Source: Shimia aestuarii
Lineage (GTDB): Bacteria; Pseudomonadota; Alphaproteobacteria; Rhodobacterales; Rhodobacteraceae
Direction: 5' to 3'
DNA: 64,000 nt
Assembly (NCBI RefSeq): GCF_900114635.1
Contig: NZ_FOTQ01000001.1
Coordinates: 806,001-870,000 of the forward strand
Positions 35,860-44,144 of the stretch are shown one piece after another; position 1 is the first letter of the stretch; each line of letters begins with the position of its first letter. Both the position numbers and the translations under genes were made by a program. A model generated the notes under the pieces. That model was not told the DNA's origin. It did no database searches and saw only the letters and a list, made by a program, of their open reading frames with translations.

Positions 35860-37034
35860 TGCCCGCCAGCGATTTCACGCCCAAAGAATACGCCGACCGC
35901 CTTGCCAAGACCCGCACCGCCATGGCCACCCGGGGCATCGACACACTGATCGTGGCCGATCCTTCGAACATGGCGTGGCTGACCGGGTATGACGGCTGGA
36001 GCTTCTATGTCCCCCAGGCCGTCGTCCTGCACAAATCGGGCGACCCCCTCTGGTGGGGCCGCACTCAGGACCGCCCCGGCGCGGCCCAGACCACGTGGAT
36101 GGAGGCCGATCACCTGCTCGACTGGCCCGAGGAACACGTCCAGCACCCCGACCACCACCCCTACGAGGCGCTGGTGGCCCACCTGCGCGACCGCGGCTGG
36201 ACCCGCGCCCTCGGGGTCGAGATGGACAATTACTACTATTCGGCCAAGTCACACGCGGCGCTGCTCGACGCCTTTGGACAAGACCAGATCACCGACGCCA
36301 CCAGCCTCGTGAACTGGCAGCGCACCGTCAAAAGCCCGGCCGAGCTGGCCATGATGCGCAAGGCCGGGCAACTCAGCGAACATATGCACGCCACCCTGCG
36401 CGCGGGCTTTCGTGCAGGCCGGCCCAAACATGAACTTGTGGCCGAGGTTCAGGCCGCCGGAGTCGCGGGCCTGCCCGGCATCGCCGGGGACTATGCGGCC
36501 ATTGCCCCGATTGCCCCCTCGGGCACCGAAGCTTCGGCCTCGCATATCACGTGGAATGACCGCCCCCTGACACCGGGCGAAGCCACCTATTTCGAAATTT
36601 CGGGCTGCTATCACCGCTACCACTGCCCGATCAGCCGCACGCTCTATCTTGGCGAACCTCCCGCCGATATCCGCCGCGCCGAAGACGCCGTTCTGTCCGC
36701 CATCACCGATACCTTCGCCGCGGCCAAACCCGGCGTGACCAGCGAAGAGGTCGCGGCCTGCGTTTACGAAAGCTTTGCGCGCGCGGGCTATGTCAAAGGC
36801 AACCGCACCGGCTATCCGATCGGCCTCAGCTACCCGCCCGACTGGGGCGAACGCACCATCAGCCTGCGGCCCGGCGATACGACGCCACTCGAAGAAAACA
36901 TGACCTTCCACCTGATGCCCGGCCTCTGGACCCCGGATTGGGGTGTCGCGATCACCGAAAGCTTCGTCATCACCCCCGAAGGTGGTCAGCCGCTCGCCAA
37001 TGTCCCACGCGAGATATTTGTCGTTCCGGCCTGA
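35859..37034 (+). CDS. M24-family hydrolase, ectoine hydrolase DoeA/EutD-like
   Basis: A 391-residue creatinase/Xaa-Pro-peptidase-fold protein. It resembles ectoine hydrolases in IVADPSNMAWLTGYDGWSFY, GIAGDYAAIAPIAPSGTEAS, CYHRYHCPISRT, NRTGYPIGLSYPPDWGERT and the end LANVPREIFV. DoeA opens ectoine to N-acetyl-diaminobutyrate, but the usual doeB/eut genes are absent here, so the substrate is inferred only. The metal-binding Asp pair of true aminopeptidases seems replaced (FEISG, CPISRT), as in creatinase. It is the last gene of the cyclase operon. Confidence 0.75.
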   Translation: MPASDFTPKEYADRLAKTRTAMATRGIDTLIVADPSNMAWLTGYDGWSFYVPQAVVLHKSGDPLWWGRTQDRPGAAQTTWMEADHLLDWPEEHVQHPDHHPYEALVAHLRDRGWTRALGVEMDNYYYSAKSHAALLDAFGQDQITDATSLVNWQRTVKSPAELAMMRKAGQLSEHMHATLRAGFRAGRPKHELVAEVQAAGVAGLPGIAGDYAAIAPIAPSGTEASASHITWNDRPLTPGEATYFEISGCYHRYHCPISRTLYLGEPPADIRRAEDAVLSAITDTFAAAKPGVTSEEVAACVYESFARAGYVKGNRTGYPIGLSYPPDWGERTISLRPGDTTPLEENMTFHLMPGLWTPDWGVAITESFVITPEGGQPLANVPREIFVVPA

Positions 37035-37051
37035 ACACCACCGGCGCGGCC

Positions 37052-37507
37052 CTAGCCCGGGCGCCGCGCCGCGAAAAACGCCTTCAGCAACTCTTCGGCC
37101 TCAACCGCGCCAATCCCGTCATAGACCTCGGGCACGTGATGGCTCTGGGGATGGGCAAACACGCGCGGCCCCTGTGCCACGCCGCCCGACTTGGGGTCCG
37201 CTGCACCATAATACACCCGCGCAATCCGCGCCTGGCTGATCGCGCTGGCGCACATCGGACAGGGCTCCAGCGTCACGTACAAATCATGACCGGGCAAACG
37301 CTCGCTGCCCAGCACCCTGCACGCCGCGCGCATGGCGACAATCTCGGCATGGGCCGTCGGATCGTTCCATTCCCGCGTCCGGTTGCCCGCTGCCGCAACA
37401 ACCTTGCCGTCGGGCGACACGACAACTGCGCCCACCGGCACCTCGCCGCGTTCGGCGGCCGCGCGCGCCTCGGCCAGCGCCTGATCCATATGGCTCTTGA
37501 ACGTCAT
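37052..37507 (-). CDS. tadA: tRNA-specific adenosine deaminase TadA
   Basis: TadA converts A34 to inosine in tRNA-Arg(ACG). The 151 residues have the zinc deaminase motif HAEIVAMRAAC with catalytic Glu, LEPCPMCASAI with two zinc cysteines, and VYYGAADPKSGG. The ATG at 37507 has GAGGGG upstream. A GC-rich 8-bp stem (37043-37070) covers the end of the gene and could help terminate transcription against the convergent M24 gene. Confidence 0.95.
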   Translation of the reverse strand: MTFKSHMDQALAEARAAAERGEVPVGAVVVSPDGKVVAAAGNRTREWNDPTAHAEIVAMRAACRVLGSERLPGHDLYVTLEPCPMCASAISQARIARVYYGAADPKSGGVAQGPRVFAHPQSHHVPEVYDGIGAVEAEELLKAFFAARRPG

Positions 37508-37570
37508 GTCCCCTCACTGCCCCGCCTTGGCCCCTTTCGCAATCCCCCAAACCCCGCTAGAGGGAAAGGC

Positions 37571-38365
37571 ATGATCCAGAAAACACCCAAATCCGACAGC
37601 CCCGCCGGGGACCGTATCGCCAAAGTCCTCGCCCGCGCGGGCGTCGCCTCCCGCCGCGAGGCCGAACGCATGATCGAAGCGGGTCGGGTTTCCGTGAACG
37701 GCAAGAAACTCTCTAGCCCCGCGCTCAATGTGACCGCCAAGGACCGGATCACCGTCGACGGTAAACCCGTGGGCGAGCCCGATCCCGAACGCATCTGGCT
37801 CTATCACAAGCCCGCGGGCCTCGTGACCTCCAACAAGGACGAAAAGGGCCGGGACACGATCTTTGATCACCTGCCCGACACCCTGCCCCGCGTCATGACT
37901 GTCGGGCGGCTCGACCTCAATTCCGAAGGCTTGCTGCTCCTGACCAATGATGGCGGCGTCAAACGCAAGCTGGAACTGCCCTCGACCGGCTGGCTGCGCA
38001 AATACCGAGTGCGCATCAATGGCCGCCCCACCGACGAGACTTTTGCCCCCTTGCGCGAGGGGATCGTCGTGGACCGTGAGCATTTTCAGCCGATGGACAT
38101 CACGCTCGACCGGCAACAGGGCGCGAACGCATGGGCGACGATTGGCTTGCGCGAAGGCAAGAACCGCGAGATCCGCCGCGCGATGGAGGCGATCGGCCTC
38201 ACCGTGAACCGCCTGATCCGCGTGTCTTATGGCCCGTTCCAGCTGGGCGACCTGAAACCCGGTGAGGTGGAAGAAGTCCGCCGCCGCATTGTCCGCGATC
38301 AGCTTGGCCTGGATGGCGCCAAGCCCCCCGAGACCCGCAAGAAACCGGTGCGGCGTCGTCGCTAA
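37571..38365 (+). CDS. Pseudouridine synthase of the RsuA/RluB/RluE family
   Basis: A 264-residue protein: N-terminal S4 domain (RIAKVLARAGVASRREAERM) and catalytic domain with VGRLDLNSEGLLLLTNDG, which supplies the catalytic Asp, then EGKNREIRRAMEAIGL and RVSYGPFQLGDL. It most resembles RluB, which modifies 23S rRNA. The C-terminus is basic (KKPVRRRR). The ATG at 37571 has AGAGGG upstream; the long upstream extension of the frame overlaps tadA and is rejected. Confidence 0.9.
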   Translation: MIQKTPKSDSPAGDRIAKVLARAGVASRREAERMIEAGRVSVNGKKLSSPALNVTAKDRITVDGKPVGEPDPERIWLYHKPAGLVTSNKDEKGRDTIFDHLPDTLPRVMTVGRLDLNSEGLLLLTNDGGVKRKLELPSTGWLRKYRVRINGRPTDETFAPLREGIVVDREHFQPMDITLDRQQGANAWATIGLREGKNREIRRAMEAIGLTVNRLIRVSYGPFQLGDLKPGEVEEVRRRIVRDQLGLDGAKPPETRKKPVRRRR

Positions 38366-38530
38366 CCCCATAGCGCGGAATCAAGGCCGCAGGCCGCCGC
38401 GCCATCGCCAGACCGCCCGCACGGGCTGGCAATGCCACGCCTCGATTCCGGGCTGATGCCCGCCAATCCCTAACAAACCCTTGCGCCCGCCGCCTTAACA
38501 CTCGGCGTTTTTTGCCCGCGCCCCGGCCCA

Positions 38531-38609
38531 TACCGACGCGTTACCGATGCAATACCGACGTGATACCGACGCGCAAATCCAGCAAAACAAGGCCGTTAAC
38601 CTTCGATTC
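38531..38609. repeat. Four 11-bp direct repeats plus GTTAACC and GATTC, copy A
   Basis: TACCGA begins at 38531, 38542, 38553 and 38564, an exact 11-bp period (unit about TACCGACGTGA). GTTAACC follows at 38595 and GATTC, a GANTC methylation site for CcrM, at 38605. The same arrangement occurs at 50782-50860. It lies in the 255-bp gap between the convergent ends of the pseudouridine synthase gene and dnaE; the rest of that gap shows nothing clear. Confidence 0.8.
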
Positions 38610-38620
38610 GCCTGTGCGCG

Positions 38621-41600
38621 TTAATACTCTTCGACCGTCATCACCCCTTCGAGCGATTTCAGCGCACCCTTGATCTGCGGATTGACCGGAAACTCGGCAT
38701 TGAGGTCCATCTCCACCTCACCGGGCAGCGCCGGGTCCATCAGGCACAACACAACCGGCCCGCGCGGCGTCCCCCGAAGGCTCTCCGCCGCCCCCTGCAG
38801 CACGTTGGCCACGGGCGCAACCGCCTGCATATCCTCAAGAAAAATGCGCAACCCCGCCGCCCCGGCATCCGCCACGATCGTATCCACCGGCGCAAAGGAC
38901 CGCGCCAGAAGCTTGAGCTGATCGCTCTCCATCGTCGCCTCAACCGTGACCACAACCTTCGACCCGGTCTCCAGATACTCGCGGCATTTCTCCAGCGTAT
39001 CGCTGAAAATCGTGACCTCATAAGCCCCCGTCGGGTCGCTCAGCTGGGCAAAGGCAAAGCGGTTGCCCTTGGCCGATTTCCGCTCCTGTCGCCCCGACAC
39101 ACGGCCCGCGAGCTTGGCAATCATCGCCCCGCCCCGCGCCTTCTCGGTGAGGTCATCCAGCGTCATCACCTGCTTGCGTTTGAGCGCGGGCATGTAATCC
39201 TCAAGTGGATGACCTGAAAGGAAAAATCCGATGGCCTTGGCTTCTTCATCAAGCTTCTCGGCAGGCAGCCAATCGCCCACGGGCGACAGGCGCGGCTCGG
39301 GCAGATCATCCCCCGCCTCGCCGAACAAGGACACCTGATTGCTGGCCTTCTGCTCAAAAATCGCCGCCGAATATCCCACCAGCGAATCCAGACTCTCCAA
39401 CACCCGCCGCCGGTTCGGATCAAGCTGATCAAACGCCCCCGACCGCGCCAGCATCTCCAAGGGCCGCTTGCCCACCTTCTTCAGGTCCACCCGGCGGGCA
39501 AAGTCGAAAAGCGTGGCAAACGGCTTTTCGACGCCATCCACCTTGCGCCCCTCAACCACCAGCTTCATCGCCTCGACACCCACGTTCTTGAGCGCGCCCA
39601 GCGCATAGACCAGCGCACCGTCCACCACCTTGAACGTCGCGTCCGAGCGGTTCACGCAGGGCGGTACGTACGGGAGCTTCAACTGTTTCTTTACCTCTTC
39701 GAAGTAAACTGCCAGCTTGTCCGTCAGGTGAATATCGCAGTTCATCACCCCGGCCATGAACTCGACCGGATGGTTCGCCTTGAGCCATGCCGTCTGATAC
39801 GAGACCACCGCATAGGCCGCCGCGTGCGATTTGTTGAAACCATAGTTGGCGAACTTCTCAAGAAGGTCGAACACCTCGGACGCCTTCTTGGCATCAACCC
39901 CGTTTTCGCCCGCACCCTTTTCGAACTTGGGCCGTTCGGCGTCCATCGCCTCCTTGATCTTCTTACCCATCGCCCGGCGCAACAGGTCCGCGCCGCCAAG
40001 GCTGTAACCCGCCATGACCTGCGCAATCTGCATCACCTGTTCCTGGTAAACGATAATCCCTTGAGTTTCCTCAAGAATATGGTCGATCAACGGATGCACG
40101 GATTCAATCTCGCGCAGCCCGTTCTTGACCTCGCAATAGGTCGGAATGTTCTCCATCGGCCCCGGACGATACAAGGCCACCAGCGCCACGATATCCTCGA
40201 TACAGGTCGGTTTCATGCGCTTGAGCGCATCCATCATCCCCGTCGATTCCACTTGGAACACCGCCACCGTCTTGGCCGAGGCATAAAGCTTGTAGGTCGG
40301 CTCATCATCCAGCGGAATAGCGTTGATCTGGTTCTCCGCCCCCTCTGCCGGTTCATAAAGCTGCGTCCCATCCGCGGCGACATGCAATGGCCGCCCGCTG
40401 GAGTGGATCTGCTCAATCGCGTTCTGGATCACGGTCAGCGTTTTCAGACCCAGAAAGTCGAACTTCACCAACCCGGCCTGCTCGACCCATTTCATGTTGA
40501 ACTGCGTCGCGGGCATGTCCGAACGCGGATCCTGATAAAGCGGCACCAGCGCATCCAGTGGCCGATCCCCGATCACCACGCCCGCCGCGTGGGTCGAGGC
40601 ATTGCGCAACAGCCCCTCGACCTGCATCCCGTATTTCAACAGGCGGTCCACGACCTCTTCGTTGCGCGCCTCCTCGCGCAAACGTGGCTCTTCCTTCAAG
40701 GCATCCGAGATCGACATCGGCTTGACGCCCTCGACCGGGATCAGCTTGGAAAGCCGGTCCACCTGCCCATAAGGCATCTGCAAAACCCGTCCGATATCGC
40801 GCACCGCCGCCTTGGACAAAAGCGCACCAAAGGTGATGATCTGCCCCACCTTGTCACGGCCGTATTTCTCCTGCACGTACCGGATCACTTCTTCCCGGCG
40901 ATCCATGCAGAAGTCGATGTCAAAGTCCGGCATCGACACCCGTTCCGGGTTCAAGAACCGTTCAAAAAGAAGGCTGTAGCGCAGCGGATCAAGGTCGGTG
41001 ATGGTCAGCGCATAAGCCACCAGCGACCCCGCCCCCGAGCCCCGCCCCGGCCCCACCGGGATGTCATTGTCCTTGGCCCACTGGATAAAGTCGGCCACGA
41101 TAAGGAAGTAACCCGGAAACCCCATCCCCTCGATGATGCCCAGCTCGAAATCCAGCCGTTCCTGGTATTCCTCGACGCTCACCGCATGCGGGATCACCGC
41201 CAGCCGGTCCTGCAATCCCGCGTTGGCCATGCGGCGCAGCTCAGCCACCTCGTCGTCGGCAAACTTCGGCAGGATCGGATCACGCCGATAGGCCATGAAG
41301 GCACAGCGCTTGGCAATCTCGACCGTGTTTTCAATCGCCTCGGGCAGGTCGGCAAACAGCGTCACCATCTCCTGCTGGCTCTTGAAGTAATGCTGCGGCG
41401 TCAGACGCCGCCGCCCCTCCTGCTGGTCAACATAAGCCCCTTCCGAAATACAGATCAGCGCATCATGCGCCTCGTACATGCCGGTTTCGGGGAAATAGAC
41501 GTCATTTGTCGCAACCAGCGGGATGTCCATCGCGTAAGCCATCTCGACAAAGCCCCGCTCGGTCAGACGCTCCGCTTCGGGCTGTCCGGTTTCGCCGGGA

Positions 41601-42139
41601 TGGCGCTGCAATTCGACATAAAGCCGGTCGCCAAAGATCGTCTTGAAGCGCCCCATAAGCGCCTCGGCCGCCTCGCGCTGGCCTTGCTGCAGCATCCGCC
41701 CGACCGGCCCCTCCGGCCCGCCGGTCAAACAGATCAGCCCCGCCGAATGCGCCTCCAGCTCCTCCATCGAGACCTGCGGCAACTGCCCGCCCTTGTCCAC
41801 ATAAAGACACGAGGACAGTTTCATGAGGTTTTCATAGCCCTCTTCGCGCTGGCTCAACAGAACAACCGGCGCCGGTGCGGGCGGCTGCGCCCGCCCCGAC
41901 TGATCCGGGTTGGGCATGGTCACATCCACTTGGCAGCCAATGATCGGCTGAATGCCCGCACCGCTGGCCGTGACCGAAAACTCCAGCGCCGCAAAAAGGC
42001 TGTTTGTGTCGGTGATCGCCACCGCGGGCATGCCCATCTTCTCGCAAAGCGCGGGCAATTTCTTGACCCGCACCGCGCCCTCCAACAAGGAGTATTCGGT
42101 ATGGGTTCTCAGGTGAATGAATCGGGGTTCGCTACTCAT
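38621..42139 (-). CDS. dnaE: DNA polymerase III alpha subunit DnaE
   Basis: The replicative polymerase, 1172 residues (family about 1160). In order: PHP domain (FIHLRTHTEYSLLEGAVRV, AITDTNSLF), the palm with catalytic aspartates in MPDFDIDFCMDRREEVI and GPGRGSGAGSLVAYAL, the fingers and beta-binding region, FANYGFNKSHAAAYAVVSYQ, a helix-hairpin-helix segment, and the C-terminal OB domain (AKGNRFAFAQLSDPTGAYEV). The ATG at 42139 has AGGATAG upstream. No frame disruption seen. Confidence 0.97.
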   Translation of the reverse strand: MSSEPRFIHLRTHTEYSLLEGAVRVKKLPALCEKMGMPAVAITDTNSLFAALEFSVTASGAGIQPIIGCQVDVTMPNPDQSGRAQPPAPAPVVLLSQREEGYENLMKLSSCLYVDKGGQLPQVSMEELEAHSAGLICLTGGPEGPVGRMLQQGQREAAEALMGRFKTIFGDRLYVELQRHPGETGQPEAERLTERGFVEMAYAMDIPLVATNDVYFPETGMYEAHDALICISEGAYVDQQEGRRRLTPQHYFKSQQEMVTLFADLPEAIENTVEIAKRCAFMAYRRDPILPKFADDEVAELRRMANAGLQDRLAVIPHAVSVEEYQERLDFELGIIEGMGFPGYFLIVADFIQWAKDNDIPVGPGRGSGAGSLVAYALTITDLDPLRYSLLFERFLNPERVSMPDFDIDFCMDRREEVIRYVQEKYGRDKVGQIITFGALLSKAAVRDIGRVLQMPYGQVDRLSKLIPVEGVKPMSISDALKEEPRLREEARNEEVVDRLLKYGMQVEGLLRNASTHAAGVVIGDRPLDALVPLYQDPRSDMPATQFNMKWVEQAGLVKFDFLGLKTLTVIQNAIEQIHSSGRPLHVAADGTQLYEPAEGAENQINAIPLDDEPTYKLYASAKTVAVFQVESTGMMDALKRMKPTCIEDIVALVALYRPGPMENIPTYCEVKNGLREIESVHPLIDHILEETQGIIVYQEQVMQIAQVMAGYSLGGADLLRRAMGKKIKEAMDAERPKFEKGAGENGVDAKKASEVFDLLEKFANYGFNKSHAAAYAVVSYQTAWLKANHPVEFMAGVMNCDIHLTDKLAVYFEEVKKQLKLPYVPPCVNRSDATFKVVDGALVYALGALKNVGVEAMKLVVEGRKVDGVEKPFATLFDFARRVDLKKVGKRPLEMLARSGAFDQLDPNRRRVLESLDSLVGYSAAIFEQKASNQVSLFGEAGDDLPEPRLSPVGDWLPAEKLDEEAKAIGFFLSGHPLEDYMPALKRKQVMTLDDLTEKARGGAMIAKLAGRVSGRQERKSAKGNRFAFAQLSDPTGAYEVTIFSDTLEKCREYLETGSKVVVTVEATMESDQLKLLARSFAPVDTIVADAGAAGLRIFLEDMQAVAPVANVLQGAAESLRGTPRGPVVLCLMDPALPGEVEMDLNAEFPVNPQIKGALKSLEGVMTVEEY

Positions 42140-42204
42140 GGCGACAGGCTATCCTAGCCGCCCGAGCGATGAAATCCCCGATCCCGCCAATCGCGCACCC
42201 TGCT

Positions 42205-42322
42205 CTTTCTTTTTCCGGAAGTACCCCGGGCGGTGAGCGCCGTTAGGGAAACGATCCAATAGACCGTTTCAGGCGTGAACGGGTGGAGCCCACGCGCTTG
42301 AACACGACGGGGGCAGCGCCCC
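42205..42322. repeat. Dispersed intergenic repeat, copy 6 (split)
   Basis: The core CTTTCTTTTTCCGGAAGTAC with CCCCGGG ends at 42230, and the GGGGGCAGCGCCCC hairpin comes only at 42309-42322. About 78 bp, including the AAACGATC hairpin, separate the two halves that are adjacent in copies 2 and 7. Confidence 0.6.
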
Positions 42323-42383
42323 AAGCCTCCTCAATCCGCGAAACCTGCTCAAATAATAACCACGCCAGAGGTGCAACACTTTC

Positions 42384-42410
42384 AACAATTCATTGAAAAT
42401 TGCAATTGTT
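42384..42410. promoter_or_regulatory. Inverted repeat upstream of the ABC importer operon
   Basis: AACAATT (42384-42390) and AATTGTT (42404-42410) form a perfect 7-bp inverted repeat with a 13-bp spacer containing the palindrome AATTGCAATT (42398-42407). It is by far the most AT-rich spot in the gap and lies about 205 bp before the first gene, so it is a good candidate operator or promoter region. Confidence 0.45.
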
Positions 42411-42452
42411 TACCCATTAATTTCACAGGGATTTCCCCTTATTCTGCGCATC

Positions 42453-42484
42453 CGGCGGCGCCGTCAACCCTTTTTGCGCCGCCG
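42453..42484 (+). promoter_or_regulatory. Leader hairpin of the ABC importer operon
   Basis: CGGCGGCGC and GCGCCGCCG form a perfect 9-bp stem with a 14-nt loop ending in five T residues. It lies about 130 bp before the start codon. It does not match a purine or other riboswitch I know; a simple leader structure is the safest reading. Confidence 0.4.
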
Positions 42485-42614
42485 TCTAAGTCCAAGTTTC
42501 TCTTGCAGAAACGCCCTTCCCCTCCCTAGGGTTAGGCCGCCAAATGACAGACAACGACGCGCCAGAACCGTCGGGACAAGCGGCCGCACAAGACGGCCAA
42601 GAAGGGACGTGACC

Positions 42615-44144
42615 ATGACTGCACCTTTGCTGAGCATCTCCGGGCTGACCAAGGCCTATCCGGGGGTCGTCGCGAACGACAACGTGTCCTTTGATATCGG
42701 CGAAAGCGAGGTGCACGCGCTGCTCGGCGAAAACGGTGCCGGGAAATCGACACTGGTCAAGATGATCTACGGTCTCGTCAAACCCGACAGCGGCACGATG
42801 ACATGGAAGGGTCAGCCCTTCACCCCCGCCGAACCCAAGGCCGCCCGCGCCGCCGGGGTTGCCATGGTGTTCCAGCATTTCTCGCTGTTCGACGCGCTGA
42901 AAGTGTCCGAAAACGTGGCGCTTGGCATGGAAGACCCGCCCCCGATGGGCGATCTTGCCCGCCGCATTCGCAAGGTATCCGAAACCTACGGCCTGCCGCT
43001 CGATCCCAACCGCACCGTGGGCGATCTCTCGGCAGGCGAACGCCAGCGGGTCGAGATCATCCGCTGCCTGCTGCAGGATCCCAAGCTCCTGATCATGGAC
43101 GAACCAACCTCGGTTCTGACCCCGCAAGAGGTCGATATCCTGTTCAAGACCCTGAACAAGCTGAAAGAGGAAGGCACCTCGATCCTCTACATCTCGCACA
43201 AGCTCGAAGAAATCCGCGCACTCTGTGACCACGCCACGATCCTGCGGCTGGGCAAGAACGTGGGCGAATGCGTGCCTGCGGAAACCTCGGCCCGCGACAT
43301 GGCCGAAATGATGGTGGGTGACACGCTCCAGACCCCGACCCGCACGACCGAGAAAACCGGCGAGGTCGTGCTCGATGTCTCCGGCCTCTCGCTGGAACCG
43401 GCGACACCCTTTGGCACCAAGCTCAAGAACATCCACTTCACCGTTCGCGCCGGGGAAATCCTTGGCATCGGCGGGGTCGCCGGGAACGGACAGGACGAAT
43501 TGCTCGCCGCGCTCTCCGGTGAAACCCTGACGTGGAAAGACGCGGTCAAGGTCAACGGCAAGGAGGTCGCCAATCTCGGCCCCAACGCGCGCCGCAGGAT
43601 GGGCATCCTCGCCGCCCCCGAAGAACGTCTCGGCCACGCCGCCGCTCCTGACATGAGCCTGACCGAAAATGCGCTCCTCACCGGGGCCATCCGCGAAAAG
43701 CTGACCGGCAAGGGTTTTGTCAACTGGTCCGGCACCACCGCCTTCGCCGAGAAGATCATCAAGGATTTCGACGTACGCACCCCCGGCCCCCATGTCGCGG
43801 CCCGCGCGCTTTCGGGGGGCAACCTGCAGAAATTCGTGATCGGGCGCGAGGTGCTGCAGCGCCCCGAAGTCCTCATCGTGAACCAGCCCACATGGGGCGT
43901 GGACGCCGCCGCCGCGGCTGCCATCCGGCAGGCGCTTCTGGACCTTGCCGCCAATGGCGCGGCCATCGTGGTCATTTCGCAGGATCTCGACGAACTCATG
44001 GAAATCTCCGACCGCTTCGGCGCCCTGAACGAAGGCCGCCTCTCCGACATCCGCCCGGCGGCGGGTCTCACCATTGACGAGATTGGCCTGATGATGGGCG
44101 GCGCCCACGGCATGGAAGTCGCGCAAGTGGGAGAAGACGCATGA
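42615..44144 (+). CDS. Nucleoside-type ABC importer, ATP-binding protein
   Basis: A 509-residue protein with two ABC ATPase domains, as in YufO/NupA and sugar importers. Domain 1 has Walker A LLGENGAGKSTLVKMIYGL, signature LSAGERQRVEIIR and Walker B KLLIMDEPTSVL. Domain 2 is degenerate at Walker A (GVAGNGQDELL) with signature ALSGGNLQKFVIGRE, normal for this family. With the two permeases and the BMP receptor next to it, purine nucleoside or related import is likely. The ATG at 42615 has AAGGGA upstream; the frame's earlier start is rejected. Confidence 0.92.
   Translation: MTAPLLSISGLTKAYPGVVANDNVSFDIGESEVHALLGENGAGKSTLVKMIYGLVKPDSGTMTWKGQPFTPAEPKAARAAGVAMVFQHFSLFDALKVSENVALGMEDPPPMGDLARRIRKVSETYGLPLDPNRTVGDLSAGERQRVEIIRCLLQDPKLLIMDEPTSVLTPQEVDILFKTLNKLKEEGTSILYISHKLEEIRALCDHATILRLGKNVGECVPAETSARDMAEMMVGDTLQTPTRTTEKTGEVVLDVSGLSLEPATPFGTKLKNIHFTVRAGEILGIGGVAGNGQDELLAALSGETLTWKDAVKVNGKEVANLGPNARRRMGILAAPEERLGHAAAPDMSLTENALLTGAIREKLTGKGFVNWSGTTAFAEKIIKDFDVRTPGPHVAARALSGGNLQKFVIGREVLQRPEVLIVNQPTWGVDAAAAAAIRQALLDLAANGAAIVVISQDLDELMEISDRFGALNEGRLSDIRPAAGLTIDEIGLMMGGAHGMEVAQVGEDA

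Larger units (their letters stand above)
42140..42614. other. 475-bp intergenic region between dnaE and the ABC importer
   Basis: The genes diverge here. From the dnaE side it holds a split copy of the dispersed repeat (42205-42230 and 42309-42322), between them a hairpin AAACGATC / GACCGTTT with one mismatch near 42250, then an AT-rich stretch around 42380-42425 with an inverted repeat, and a GC-rich leader hairpin at 42453-42484. No gene is supported in it. Confidence 0.6.

Noticed and set aside
37043-37070. GC-rich stem as an intrinsic terminator after the M24 gene
   Set aside because: The 8-bp stem is real but it overlaps tadA and lacks a T run.
39728-42157. 809-residue open frame opposite dnaE, plus other long antisense frames (7852-9033, 11984-13552, 42486-44126)
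   Set aside because: They mirror well-identified genes, show no domain signature and have the His/Arg/Pro-rich make-up of shadow frames in GC-rich DNA.
42330-42614. Purine riboswitch before the nucleoside importer
   Set aside because: I found a simple hairpin but not the three-way junction or conserved loop bases of a purine aptamer.
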